DNA of 64,000 nt from Polytrichum commune (Eukaryota; Streptophyta; Polytrichopsida; Polytrichales; Polytrichaceae). How positions within the stretch are numbered: position 1 is the stretch's first letter; the number at the start of each line of letters is the position of its first letter. The DNA is taken from positions 4,900,501 through 4,964,500 of the forward strand of contig OX485808.1 of the NCBI GenBank assembly GCA_950295325.1, in the 5' to 3' direction. Both the position numbers and the translations under genes were made by a program. The notes under the pieces are model-generated. The model ran no database searches. It saw only the letters and a program-made list of their open reading frames with translations, and was not told the origin of the DNA. Of the stretch, positions 24,136-37,039 are shown piece after piece.

Positions 24136-25424
24136 TGTCGCGTACCTCTCCATGAGGAGTGCCCGAAACACCATGGGCACAAGGGGGACCCCAGAGTGAC
24201 ACCCGGGACTTGTGGTGCCGTTGGTGAGAGGACTTAAGTGATCCTAGTGTGGGTGAGGGCCCTAGGCGTTATGAACGCCTCCCACCCAGGGAGACTAGGA
24301 GGCACAAGGGTGAGGCAATGAGCTATGCGTAGCTTATGACATGTAGATTCTAGAATGCTCAAGAACACCTCAATCGGAGGTGTGAGCTAGGAGTTATGGC
24401 AATTTCAGTGGGACGTTGTCCTCAGGGGGTTCAGTGGTGAAAATCGAAGGATAACATGCGATAAAAAATAGGGTCCAATATATTCATTGTAGATAAATTT
24501 TGGAAAAAATGTACATGTAAAATAGGGGATTTTAAAATAATAAAACATGTTTACATGTAAAATACCATCACATATAATATTTTCAGGCTTTTTACATGTA
24601 AAATACCATCACCTTATAATCTTTTCTGCAAGGTAAATAACCCCCCAATAAATAGGTCATGAACGCACGTGTATGCAAAATATAAGAGGGAGTGAACCCC
24701 CCGGGACGTTGTCCCGGAACAGCGCCCTGGTACAGCAGTGGCCTGGGAGTGGCTCCCGGGAATGCCAAGGTTTAACCAAGCATAACTTCCTCAACACTTG
24801 CCCGAATGAGGCAAGTGAGGAGTCCATCGGCATATACGTGAAGCGTAGATGAAGATGGAGTGGTTTTTTTGTTAGCATCAGACATTATACATGGTGGTTA
24901 TGATGGTTAAACCTGCTATGATGGTTTAAAGCTGCTGGGGGCTTCGAGGCCCAGCGGCTAAGGGAAAATGTCTACTTGGCCCCAACTCTTGGTAAGAAAG
25001 ACAAAAGGTTTCTTGACGGTGGGGTAGGGCCCCGCGTAGAGTGCTAGAGGCTTATATGGGTGAGGTGGTGTGGCCTCACCCACTCGAGGCCGAACGGCAA
25101 AGCGTCCATGAGTTTTTGCCTAATGTGAGGCCAAAGTTGCCAAGTATGGTTTGGGTTGTTGAAGTGTTATTCCGGCAACGCGATGATCAACATAAGATTG
25201 GACTTCTATGAATGAAAGTCCACATCTAGGATTTAGGTTACCGATTAAGGGGTGAGTCCCGAAAGAACAAAGTAGGAGGGTTGGTTCCCCTCTTATGAAC
25301 TATAAGGTCCGGGGTAAGAGGAGCTAACCATTAGCATGGCGGAATGCTGAGGGTTAGCGCTCATAACCTTTGTTAGAAATTAAAAATGGCAAGATTGTTA
25401 AGGGGGCTAGCAAGGGTTGCGACA
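24136..25424 (+). mobile_element. 5' LTR of a Ty3/gypsy element
   Basis: Starts TGTCGCGTACC and ends GGTTGCGACA, so the LTR has the 6-bp inverted ends TGTCGC/GCGACA. A primer site follows at once. The length is about 1289 bp. GATAC (24131-24135) would be the left target duplication; no matching 3' LTR was found in the window. Confidence 0.75.
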
Positions 25425-25426
25425 TG

Positions 25427-25440
25427 TGGTAACAGAGCAG
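25427..25440 (+). other. Primer binding site of the Ty3 element
   Basis: TGGTAACAGAGCAG, one base off the usual initiator-tRNA-Met complement, two bases after the LTR end. Confidence 0.8.
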
Positions 25441-25479
25441 GGTTCCAATTTTTGAGCTAGTACTTTGAGCGAGACATGG

Positions 25480-28150
25480 CTATAAAAAATGCAGATTATG
25501 ATGGTGAGCCCGGGGTTTCCAAAAGGTTGTGAGGCTCAAATTGGAACAAGAATCATGTGCAAGTGGATTTTGACCATACCATTGATTCTAATGACAATGA
25601 TGGGCATGAGGGTGGATTCTGTGGGGAAAATGGAGGAGTCCTTTGAAAGGGCTCCCACAAACCTCAAAAAATATTTGGAACTAGAATACCGAATGCACCT
25701 TAAACCTTGGATGGTGTTAATGTTGGATTGAAACTCTAATCCAAAATGCTTAGAATGTGATGATATTGGAATAACCTTGGTGCAAATAAAACACCTAGGG
25801 TCTTTTAAGGCCTATGTGCTCAAATGTCACATCCAAACGAATGGTACATCTAAGATGGACGAGCTTTCTAAGAAATGCATCGTTTTAGGTGGGGTTTCAA
25901 AAGCGGGTGGTGAATATCATGTTCGAATTTCAAAAGTTTATTGGGGTCGTGGTGGGGGTCATCAAAATTGCCAAAAGCATTAAAGCCGATGATCCCGAAA
26001 AGAAGTTTGGCGGTACGGTGCTTTACAACAATGGGCGTTGAGGGGAGATAGGTCCCAAGGCAAATCATGCTCATGCCGCGGACGGAATGTTGGAAGGTGG
26101 CTTTGTGTCCTAAAAGTATTTTGAGATAGGATTGCAAGTGAATGCCAAGTCATTGCGGTGGCATGATAGTTTGGCGCTTATGAAGGTGAATCTGATCCAC
26201 AAACCGGACCGTGGAATTGTGGTGCCGGATGCGCTAAGTAGACGGGAAGAGTTCCAAGCAATGAGAACCATCCAAACCTTGTGGTTAATGTGTGCTGACG
26301 AAGGAAACTTGTGATGTAAGATACGGGAGGGGCTCGGGGGGGGGGCAGTGTGTTAAAAATTTAAGGATATAGGTGCGAACAACCACTATTTTATAGGGGG
26401 GTATTACCTTCAATTCTCTTCTTTTTTTCACATGCTATCATTATGTTAATTTCTACTTTGGGTTAATAGAAAAATGGCTTGCATTACTTATAATTCCAAA
26501 TTACCTATTATTCCATACCCTATAGTACTTTAAAGATGTCCAGTGTCATTTTTGATACCCTATATTACTTTTAAGTCCATTTATAATTTTTTGCCCCCAT
26601 GTTTTTAAAATACCCTATCATTTGTTCGCACGTATATTGCTACTCCAACCAATGACTACCCCCCCCCCGAGGGGAGGGATAAATTAACTACCCCAAAACA
26701 CAAAAGCGTTTAGGTGAGCTTTACAAGAGCAAGGTGCTCAAAGAGGTTAAGTTGGTGGACAAATTGTTCAAGTGTAAGCAAAGTTGGATGTATGTACCAC
26801 AAGGCAAGTTGAGGCTATCGGTTTGGAAGGAAGAATGAAATAGTCCTATTGCCGGCCATAGAGGAGAAAGAAAAAGCCGTCATAGAATGGTGTCATGGAG
26901 ATACCATTGGCGGTGCATAAAGGAGGATATTGCCCACTTTGTAAAGGCTTGGATGAAGTGCCAAGTGAATCGAGCCTCTTACCAAAAGCAAGGCGGTTTT
27001 TTACAACCGTTGCCTATCCCGCCGGGGCCATGACATAGTATGTGCATGGACTAGATCATAAGTTTGTTGGAGTCACATGAGTATGATGCCATCTTCTTGA
27101 TGGTAGAGTAGTTTGCCAAGTTGGCACACATGGTGCCGATTGTGGGAACCGCGACCGCATTGGAGACCACATAGCCTTTCCTCAAAGGATGGTTGAGGCA
27201 CCACGGGTTGCCAAGAGTGATTGTGTCGGATCAAGATCCAAAGTTCACAAGTGCATTTTCAATGCACTTCTCTAAGGAGGTCGGAATGAAACTAAGATTT
27301 AGCACGGCCTTACATTCCCAAATGGATGGGAAAACAAAGCGTGTGAATGGAGTCTTGAAGCAATACTTGAGGAACTTGGTGGGGGCGGACCAAGGAGATT
27401 GGGCAAACTATGTGGGTTGAGCGGAGTTTAGTTGTAATGTAGCCATGTACTTGGCGATGGCAACCAAGGGGTTGTCTTTCGTGGTGGCTTATGGAGTGGA
27501 TGCGCTCCAACCTACTAATCTAGCTCTCGAGGGGGCACATTCAACACTAGAGTTCAACCAAGATGGTGAGGACTTGGCCAAGAAGCGTGAACATGTCTTG
27601 GACATGACCAAGTTGTTTTTGGGGAAAGCCCGAAAGCGCTACGAAGAGCAAGTCAATGCCGGAAAACGCAAAGTGGAGAATGGGGTGGGCCAAAAGGTGT
27701 TGTTGAATGTGTACAACTTCACGTTGCCCGAAGGCCTCACTCTAAAGTTCATGTCCAAAATTGGAGCTCCGTTTCCCATTGTGGAACGAGTATTCAAGGA
27801 CATATATAAGTTGGAATTACCACCCGAGATCAAAGTGCATCCGACATTTCATGTCTCATTACTAAAGCCATTTAAGGAAGACACCTTGTGGCCTGATCGC
27901 AAGTAAGTGATTAGGCCACCTCCCGACTGTGTGGAGGTCATTTGGAACATGAGGTAAGAAGGCATCCTCAAGTGTAGGAAGCCCAAGGGAAAAGAAAAGA
28001 AAATTTACAAAGGAGTACTCGGTGGAATGGTGAGGATACCATGATAAAGAAGCCGCTTGGGTAGCGGCAAGAGACATGATGAACGGCAAGGAATTGGTGA
28101 AGCACTTTGAAGAAACTAAGGCTAGACATTCCAATAAAAAGAAGCGTAGG
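25480..28150 (+). pseudogene. Degenerate Ty3/gypsy (chromovirus-like) polyprotein
   Basis: Gag and most of protease/RT are unrecognisable or deleted. The end of RNase H is visible near 26140-26260 (V-V-P-D-A-L-S-R-R motif), then after a 270-bp insertion the integrase zinc-binding region (about 26860-26990), the core (H-H-G-L-P-R-V-I-V-S-D-Q-D near 27195, with H-S-Q-M-D-G-K-T-K-R-V-N in place of the usual QTDGQTERVN), and the C-terminal region ending in K-V-H-P-T-F-H-V-S-L-L-K-P-F (about 27835-27880). In-frame stops occur near 26836, 27031, 27055 and 27418. The element cannot be autonomous. Confidence 0.8.
26367..26637. mobile_element. Small inverted-repeat element inside the Ty3 remnant
   Basis: The 16-bp ends 26367-26382 (ATATAGGTGCGAACAA) and 26622-26637 are complementary with one mismatch, and pairing continues weakly inward. 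The element separates the RNase H end from the integrase of the Ty3 remnant, so it inserted later. Poly-G and poly-C runs lie just outside. Superfamily unknown. Confidence 0.55.
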
Positions 28151-28159
28151 CATTGATGA

Positions 28160-28412
28160 GGACATCAATCTCCTTTAGTGGGGGAGAGACGCTAGTGGCA
28201 CACTTAGCTTCGAAAAGTTTTTGCATGTCCACGTCCAAAAACCTTGAATTGAAAGGCAAAAATAATTGCAACCCGTCCCAAAACCGGTAATTTCTAAACC
28301 AACCCGTCCATGGAAAGGTTAAAGAAAAAACAACCTGTCCCAAAACCGGTTTGGAAATGAAAACACCCGTCCCGCAAGACGTATAAATAAGTCTCTTACA
28401 ATGTTGGTAAAA

Positions 28413-28443
<31 letters not shown>

Positions 28444-29430
28444 CCAAAAGATGTTGACATGTGACTGTTTGCACTTGGAAACAATAGGATCTTGACAAAT
28501 TATGCCTTCAATGCCCATCAGTTATCTGTTTTCTACTGTCGATTCTCATCTTTCCAGTACATCCCATTCTAATTTCCTCTGCCACTACCATTTCTTTTTA
28601 TTTCTTGTCCTTCAATCTCCCATTTCTTTCCCCCACAATCTTTCCTCAAGGTGTTTCCATCACCTGTCATCGCCCATCCGTCACCACCCGCATCCCTCCA
28701 CAAGAGGTGTTTTTCTAAACAAAACCTAATTAAAAGTCATCTACGTAGTAGTTTGAAGTTAGAGACTTTAGATACTTTGATGCGCATTTCATGTGCAAAT
28801 ATTCCAGTTGAAAACATCAATTGGAATGCAGTGATGCTTGTTTGGAGAAACATGAAGGATAGGAGAATTCATCCACTTCTTTGAAGGGTAAGTAGCTCTT
28901 TATTTTTAAATTTTTGAGCATATTTATATATACTAATTTTTATTCAATTGCTAAATTTACCTTCAATTATAATCTTTGACATTATGTTAAAAAAATTCTA
29001 AATTTTGTGGTTGATGAATTAATGTATCTAAACGAATCAAGCACTTCAAGATGGATATTTTGATTGGGTATTAATGGTTTGATTGCATTATGCTTATATT
29101 CACAAGTCATATATGACATAAATGTAATTGATATTTGTACCATTTATTTTTTTGAAAAAAATAATCAAAAAATTTGTTGTTTTTAAAACCCGTCCAAAAT
29201 GAATTTGACACGTCCAAAAACCAGATCATATTCTAAGAACCCATCCATTGGAAATGTTTTTTTTTGGTGAACATGTCCCTGGACATGTTAGGGACCTTGT
29301 GAGAAATCACCACTGTCCCCAATCATAAGCATGCAAGTAAGTAAATCTGAGTACCTAGTAAGCAGGCCTACCTACCTAGTAAGCAAGCCCAGTGCCTACC
29401 TAGCCCCGACTAGTTGTCCACTTACTACAC
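28160..29430. other. Intergenic with dispersed CCCGTCC motifs
   Basis: Repeated AACCCGTCC and CCGTCCCAAAACCGG motifs (28258-28375) and AACCCGTCCAAAA-type motifs (29187-29250) sit on both sides of AT-rich sequence, possibly the ends of an unrecognised repeat. Short repeats of CCTACCTAGTAAGCA follow at 29350-29405. No supported gene. Confidence 0.4.
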
Positions 29431-29433
29431 TAA

Positions 29434-29807
29434 GGGCCGGTTTACACTACGGTGGAGAAGGCCTCCGGTCGGTCAAGAATGCTTGGCCAAGACATGGTTA
29501 TATGAGGCAAATGGTGGATGTGCCAGAGAAGAATTAAAGGCAATAAAATATCTTTATTGAGTTGGGCTTCTCCGGAGGAGGAGTTTCTTGTCCGGCCTCT
29601 TGAGGCCGGAGAAGCCCAACTCCAAAGAGTGCCGCCATGTAGGCGGCCATGTCATTTTATCATCCATGAGAAAAGTTCACCACCATTGTTTTCTTCACCT
29701 AGTGTAAACACCCACCGGTCAAGAGTTGCATTTTCGACCAATCACAATTGAGAAACGCCCTTTTTTTCTTGACCGGTGGACTTCTCCACCGTAGTGTAAA
29801 CCGGCCC
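29434..29807. mobile_element. 374-bp MITE with perfect 27-bp TIRs
   Basis: Ends 29434-29460 and 29781-29807 are perfectly complementary over 27 bp (starting GGGCCGGTTTACACTACG) and flanked by identical TAA triplets at 29431 and 29808. An inner inverted repeat (GGGCTTCTCCGG near 29565 with its complement near 29610) adds further structure. There is no coding capacity. The perfect ends suggest recent insertion. Likely PIF/Harbinger. Confidence 0.9.
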
Positions 29808-29810
29808 TAA

Positions 29811-30660
29811 GTATGAAATTTAGTGTCACTAATTCTAATTGTCTGGCTCAGTACTAATTGTAAACCGTGGTATAGTGTCCCCAACACTATTAAATGTAAA
29901 CTTACATTATTTGTCATTCCTTGTAATTGTATTGGGGGCTAATAGAGTTACAGTGTTGCAATTACTGTCACTTACCAAGTGAATGTTCATCCAAATTTCA
30001 ATCATCCATGACAACATTTCATCACAAGTTGCTGACAAGAGAAGGAAGGCTTCGGGCTAATGGATGAACTCATCCATTACCCATGACAGTATTTGTAAAC
30101 TTATCATAAGCAGTGTCATCCGAAAAGTTACATAGTGACATCAAATATCATATAACACTATATTCGTTAAATTGAGACTTTCTCTAGTTTCAAATTAATA
30201 TATGGATCAAACAACATTCCGTATTCCGAAACTATATTGAGAACAATCTCAAATATATTATATGTTCTAATATCCCAAATCTATTTTGTATGGACTCAAC
30301 ACCAACTTCATCAACAAAAACACTTTGGGTAGAGCACTCCAAACTAGTCTCACCCAATCAACATATAAAATGATTTCTATTATTAGCATGGTCAATAAAA
30401 TATGCACCTTGCAACATACAAAATGCATGCAATAAATGCGTATTTCTTCAATGGAAAATTTAGTCCCAAACTTAATAAAAAAATAAACTTCACAATTGTA
30501 TTGAAATATAGTAAATGGATATTCATCCAACCCCAAACAATATAGCATTCGCAAGTTCTACCCAAACTTTGCCCCAAGTTTGAGGAGCACACATATGAGT
30601 AATATATATTCGTCGAATTACTGTTTACACTATAATCATGCTAACACAATCCTACCAACT
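29811..30660. other. AT-rich spacer
   Basis: No recognised gene or repeat; separates the MITE from the DUF7869 gene of cassette A. Confidence 0.4.
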
Positions 30661-30662
30661 TC

Positions 30663-33600
30663 TCATTCAACGTGGGTTGCTTCTTCTGCGATCCGAGCAA
30701 GGTTGTCTTTTGCAAAAGTTATGTACTTTTGAGGGATGGACACCGATCCACTATGATTTTTCCGTGGTTTCCATGCTATGAATATGGAATCTGTATCTAC
30801 CCAAGATGGACCGTGCTCAGAATCCACCTTCCACCGAAAGTGTTGGTTTGTATCCCAGCCTGTATAATGCCGAACAACATCTTCATTCCGTGCTGTCGGT
30901 CGGTAGTACTCTACTTGTATTTGTCGAAAATGAGGGCTAGAAGTCACAAAATTTGGTTTGGACAAAGCTCTTACCACCCACACTGGCTTTGCATATGTCT
31001 CATCTCCCGGGCGCAAAATGAGCATATAACCTTCATGACAATCCACTGCAATGCGGAAAGATGGTGGCGGACGACTACTAGCAGGCCCCACGTAATGGTC
31101 GTCCACATCAAACTCCTCTCGAACCTCTCCATTTCCCAAAAGACTAGCCTCCGAAGGTTGTACATTGACACGTGTTTGTGGCCAAAACCCATGCCTTGAA
31201 GTAAGGGGTGTATCTTGATGAAGGTTTGCCAAAGCGCCACGTACACGTGTCCAATATTGTATCCAACTTCCGTAACGAAGCCAACACGATCCACCAACAT
31301 CCGCTACCCTCAAACTCTCCCAATATTGTATGAAGCCTGATATGCCTTTACCAATGTCCTCCAAATTCTTCATGGGTATTGGTTTGCAAGGCTTAGGCTC
31401 TCCGTCCAGCAACATCGTCCTTCCCTCCCCATCAACACGCCATACAAGGAGACCCTCCGGCGGGCTCCAGTCTTGTGACGTGCACAACAACTTGTATTGC
31501 ATGGCAGGGACACCATCGTCACGCACGTAGAACCGAAATTGTTGTGCCTTCGTATGCCCGATCAATCGGTGAGCTCCGCTTTGAATATACGGTTCTATAA
31601 ATGCCTTGAAGTCTGGAACCTCCTCGATCATATGGGGGATGACGGGAATGTTCTCTAAATCCATGTACGACTTCATCAACAATGGGATTGTTGGAAAATC
31701 CTCCTCGCGTAACTTCATGCTCCACCGCCCAAAAGATGCATCAATATCATCGTACGTGTGGCCTACCAATAGAAAGGACACAAAAACCTCCTTGAAAATG
31801 CTTTTCGCAACCAACAACGACCAATATGCAAAAACATATCTACTTTTATTGTCCTTCGCACAATTGTCCAATTGGACACGTAGAGTTGGGGGCGAATTAT
31901 TAGCAATCACATCTTCACTTGGTGGCTCCGGCAACGAGTGCACGCACACATCTCTTCCATCCAAGACCGCTTCATATAGAGGTGTTGATCCCGAGTTTTC
32001 AAATAACAATCTTGATGAATAGGACGGCGGTTTCTCCAAATCACGTAAAAGCTTCGCAAATGACCCTATCGTGTGGTTTGAATCTGCCGGATACAAATCA
32101 AGAGCATAATGAGCATACTTGACATCACCATGTCCATGTGCAATCATTCCTGCAATGCGAACCCAATGATTTAGTATTCAACTATAACACAAAAAAATTC
32201 ACATGGTGTACATCTATCGCCCCAAGCACAAACCTAAGAGCACAAAATTGTGTTTAGATAATGCATTGTAATAGTTTTCAAAATCACCTGTAACCGATAC
32301 AGGAAGCTTAAAAAGGCCGTCCGTGGCTTTTATTCGATTTGCAAAACATGGTGAGGCTGTTTTGGCATGGTCCATTTTGTCATGGATGATTGTAAGGACC
32401 TCCAAAGGCCTAGAGATGGACAAAGCTCTATTTGTATAGTAATCATTACGGTGTGCCTCTTGCATGTTCACATGCTTGAAATAGTTCATTTGATGTGCTG
32501 CATAGGACTCTGTCCCCATCGTGTGTGCATCTCGAAGGCGTTTCAACTTCTCGCATTTGGAACAACGGGCAAATTTGTCACCACGTCTTTTTGTAATGTA
32601 TTCGCTAAAGTTCGATTTTTTTATTGCACTCAATTTCGACAATGAAATTGGGTCCAACCCGGCCTTTTCGCCAACTGCGTTTACGTCCAACAATATGTCT
32701 TTCCATTTCGTGCCTGTAGGAAGAACCTTCTCCACAACCTTTTCGCCGGTTGCGAGTGTGCGTGTTTTGTGCGGCATTGCATCAGCAAGGGGGACAATGA
32801 TGGTTGCCAGAGTGGCTGTTGCTTGTCTCGTTGCTTCACTTGGTTTCTTTAAGCCCGTGTTCCCATGGTGACGGGAACGGCGGCCTTCCTTGGCATACGC
32901 GGCTTGTCTATAAAATTCCGCTTTCGACACACCGTGAATGGTGTACCATGCCGTACAACACACGTCTATGCTCTCAAGGGTGATGACCTTGCGACCCACT
33001 CCGTTCACATGTATCGCCCTATGGATATCAAGTTTTTTAGTGGATCTTAGACGGAAATCTCCAAGCCACATTTCCTCACGGATGGCCTTCAATTTATCCC
33101 TTGGGAACAATTGGCAACAACAATGTACACAACAATCCTTTGTGGCAACTTCTCTAATAGACTCCTCACAGAGCAACCTTTGACGTTTACACTCATTTGC
33201 AGACGGAGTAGGACGTGCCAATGTATCGTACTTCCGTAGGCCTTTGCGTGGCCGAATGTTTGCTTGGAGTTCCTGTTGGATTTGGATGTGTCGTCGCTCA
33301 TGGTCATGCAAGCTAACCCCCTCAATTGTCACATTCCTCAACGGCCACCTTCGCAACGAGAACCTATGAGTTGGATTGACTTCGGAATGTACGAGTGATT
33401 CCAATATAACAACTCCAACATCCTCGGTGCCAAGGGGGTTTTCATCAATGCAATCTTGTGGATGTGTGTTACGACAAATACCCTCCGCCACAGCAACTCC
33501 ACTGTCATTAACAAGTACCACATCCAAATTCACCCATGAAGCTCGTGAAAGCCCTGCACATTCCACTGTGGGGCAAAAAGGTGCGGATGGCGAAGGACCC

Positions 33601-33752
33601 CCCAAAGGACCTTCATCTGCACTGTCATCAAAACTATCCTCCCCGACAATGTCTAGCTCATCCCCAGACGGAGATGAAGTGGTGCCCATGTAATCAGAGA
33701 AGGAATCACATCTTCCCCCAACTCCCTCCATTGCGCCTACACATGTGCACAT
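30663..33752 (-). CDS. DUF7869-type, transposase-like protein (cassette A)
   Basis: Two exons: 33752-32288 and 32149-30663, joined by a 138-bp GT-AG intron (32287-32150, phase 1), giving about 983 residues. The intron is supported by the second gene (52414-55589), which is continuous at this point. The C-terminal half matches the DUF7869 type: a H-D-K-M-D-H-A-K segment (Asp458/461), V-Q-L-D-N-C (Asp583) and G-H-T-Y-D-D-I-D (about 618-625). Spaced acidic residues of this kind resemble an RNase-H-fold DDE transposase. Cysteine clusters (about 207-213 and C-S-K-C at 397-400) look zinc-binding. A shorter start at 33731 is possible. No stops or frameshifts interrupt it. The function is not established; the transposase reading is inference. 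Confidence 0.75.
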
Positions 33753-33930
33753 GAAACCTCAAATAAAATGGACAAAATATAAGGGTACAAAAGAATCAAT
33801 TGATGGAGAAGGCAAGACATAATGATCATTTGGGACAACGCGGCCCGACACATGTGGAACACATCTACTATGAGATCTCCTAATATTGTGCATCAGTCCA
33901 AAAATGCTCCACAACATAGTTTGGGAGCGG

Positions 33931-34705
33931 GTTTGGGTCGACCGACTCAAACCTTGTACCACGATGCATCCAGGTCCATTTACAATTCGTTCACGGAATG
34001 GGGTTTGGGTTTGGGTCGACCGACCCAAACTTTATAGGGTTAACCCACCCACACTGGAGTACGGGTTTGAGTCGGTCGACCCAAACCTTATCAAGGTCAT
34101 ATTAAAACCTCTCACAGTTGGGCAGGGGTTTGAGTCGACCGACCCAAACTTGATCAGCGTAAATCCACCCACAGGGGGTAGTGGTTTGGGTCGGTCGACC
34201 TAAACCTTAAAACATGATGCGTTTAAGCTAGTACTGAGTCCGTCTAACCCTTCTGAGCATATGAATTAAGGGCCATTAACAATTCGTTCGCGATGTGGAA
34301 AAAAGTTTGGGTCGACCGACCCAAACCTTCTCAATGTCATATAAAAACCTTCCAATGTGGGGAAGGGGTTTGGGTCGACCGACCCGAACCTCCTCAGGGT
34401 CACACCATATCCGCCAACATTGGGGTGTGGGTTTGGGTCGACCGACCCAAACCTCATCAGGGTCATACCTTATCCTCCAACAATGAGGTGGGGGTTTGGG
34501 TCGACCGACCCAAACCTCCTCAGGGTCATACCCTCCCTCGAAAACAATGTGGTGTGGGTTTGGGTCGACCGACCCAAACCTCCTCAGGGTCATACCCTAC
34601 CCTCGAACAATGGGGTGTGGGTTTGGGTCGACCGACCCAAACCTCCTCATCGTCGTACTCAATTCGCCCACAATTGGGTGTGGGCGAGGGTCGATGGACC
34701 CTAAA
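33931..34705. repeat. Palindrome array upstream of DUF7869 gene A
   Basis: Eleven near-perfect 22-bp palindromes built from the half-site GTTTGGGTCGA start at 33931, 34009, 34065, 34128, 34184, 34305, 34368, 34431, 34494, 34558 and 34621, plus a decayed one near 34684. From 34305 the spacing is 63 or 64 bp, with similar linkers, so the array is also a 63-bp tandem repeat. The centre is usually CGACCG; in two units it is flipped (GTCGGTCGAC). The array begins about 180 bp upstream of the ATG of the DUF7869 gene. Confidence 0.95.
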
Positions 34706-34749
34706 TCACCGCAAAATCCGGCGTTTAATGCGGCGGAAATCGTGAGGTG

Positions 34750-37035
34750 GGTTGGCTTTTTGCTCATTGCAAAGTTCACAGTGGGGTTGCATGCTGTGGA
34801 TAGCTGTTCATGAACGACAGCATGCACAAACCTTGAAGTACAGCTCCGACTGAGAGTTCTCCCTACGAATTCAGGAGTGTGAGAACAACAAAAAAAACCG
34901 ACTTTTGAGGGGTGCGCCCCTTTATACCATCCACCTCCGCTTCCCCGACTTCCTCATTGGATGCCTTCACCGCCTAGTTTCCCGCCTACTTCTCTAGGTT
35001 ATTTCAAACCTCCTGACAGAATCCCCCAGTTTTTGTTAATTAAAGAAAATGCGCATCTAACCTCAGCCGTCATCTGGATACCCCAGCCGTCATCTGAGTT
35101 AGCGTCTGACTGTATTGATAGTGCGTATTGAAAGTAATGTGGATATTTAATCCGTTTTTCATTGTTTTGTGTGGTTATGACATGCACCATGCACATATGT
35201 GAGGAAGGGTGGCGGCCACATTAATTTTTTTAAATGTCATGAGGAGAGAATGTTTGTGATAAGTGATTTAGAACAAAAACTTCTACAATGTCACCCTAAT
35301 GCATCATATACATATTAAATGATGATATTGATCTACTTTAACTCAAACATTACAGTATGGCATTAACCAATATGTAGACAAAAGAAGTCTAAACATTGTG
35401 TAACGCCTTATGGTAAGAGTCACTAAATACAATAGTTAAAGTGGTTATGAAGATCCTCGCAAGGGAAATTATTAATTTTGAAATCAAATTATGTCATGAC
35501 AAAGTTCATTTATTGTTCCAAATCTGAATTTGCAACAATGCAAGTGACAAGAGCTTTTATATATAATATGTTGTCATCCCTAAACCCTAAACCCTACAAT
35601 ATTGTCCTATTCTCTCGCATGCAAGTGTGGCAATGACGAATGTATGTGGACGTCGATAAGGGGATACTAACTACCAACGTCGCTTTTTAGTTCAATATTT
35701 CCATGCTAATTGAATCCATCCTCGAGTTCACTTCAAGCTTACTAATGTGTGTGAACAGAACATCCAAAGTTGAACCCTAAACCCTTATAACATCCACAAC
35801 ATGAAATACGTATTGACTAAACCCTACACCAATTAGTATATCATGTTTAGACGTTCCAAATAACATATTCACATGATCAAGATTGTGTTCACTATAACCT
35901 TCCTATTAGACTCTTCTTAATATACAAACAACATTTGTTATATCTTTCTCCATTATCTAATATACGTGGAGGGAACAATGAACAACAACACGATTGCTTG
36001 CATGGCTTCATTTGATGTTGTGCTCAACCGATTTACGTTTATATCACATTCCATATATTAAATACATCACGAACCATGGTTTATTGGCGACTATATGATT
36101 CATCAAAGGGAGCAAAACATCCAAAGTTAGACCCCTAAATCCTAATAACATCCACAACATGAAATGCTATTTGAATAAACACAAGACCAATTAGTATATC
36201 ACGTTTAAACGTCCCAAATAACAACTTAACATACTCAACATCATCTTTACTATAACCTTCCTATAAGACTCTTCTCACCAGTAAGTCAATGTTGTACGTT
36301 AATATTGGATAGATTAATATGTTATAACCCTGACTTTTAAACCCTAAACCCTAAACCCCAAATCTTGTAGTTGTTCAGTGCTACCTCCATATACAAACAA
36401 CATCAAGTTTATCTTGCGCCATTATCTAATATACTTGGAGCGAACCTTCAATAACAACATGATTGCTTGAAGGGCTTCATATGATGTTGTGGTTCTCCGA
36501 TTTGCTTTTATATCACATTCCAAGTACATATATCACGATCCATGGTTTATTGGCGACTTTGTGATTCATCAAAGTGAATATCTAGGGGATACCCTATAAA
36601 ACTTGAGCATGTTAGCATTTTGAAATAAAGATCATGCAATTCCAAACCCTCACAATATGCACTTGGGGAAGGTATTCATTTAGGCTCCACATTCAAATAT
36701 CCTCAATTTCCGAATTTCATGTTGGGGGGTGGGGATTGTCATTTTTATTCATTGCATATTGTGTGAGTTGTTGGCATCAATGGTAAAGTCTAAATGTCAA
36801 TGATTACATCGTTAAATGTCACGTAATTGTATTAATTTTTTTTTCTAACGTGCTCAAACAAACGAGAAACCAATGACTTCAACTTGTTTGGAAAATTTAG
36901 TTAATGGTGTCATGTAAGTAGGGGTTAAGTATTAGTGTTAGCATAAAGTTGCGTTGTAAAGATGCATTAGTTGTATAAATGGTTTAATTTTTTAGAATAC
37001 CTCATTTGATGTATACCTTAGGCTACTCCAAAGTC
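34750..37035. other. Non-coding spacer with diverged tandem duplication
   Basis: AT-rich, no supported gene. Units 35757-36117 and about 36118-36581 are diverged tandem copies (shared tracts: AACATCCACAACATGAAAT, CTATAACCTTCCTAT, CCATGGTTTATTGGCGACT). CCCTAAA telomere-like tracts occur at 35579-35600 and 36337-36359. Confidence 0.7.
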
Positions 37036-37039
37036 TATT

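Noticed and set aside
34266-34827. Overlapping frames rich in V-D-R-P-K-P or S-T-D-P-N
   Set aside because: They are translations of the palindrome array; a 63-bp period is divisible by three and keeps frames open on both strands.
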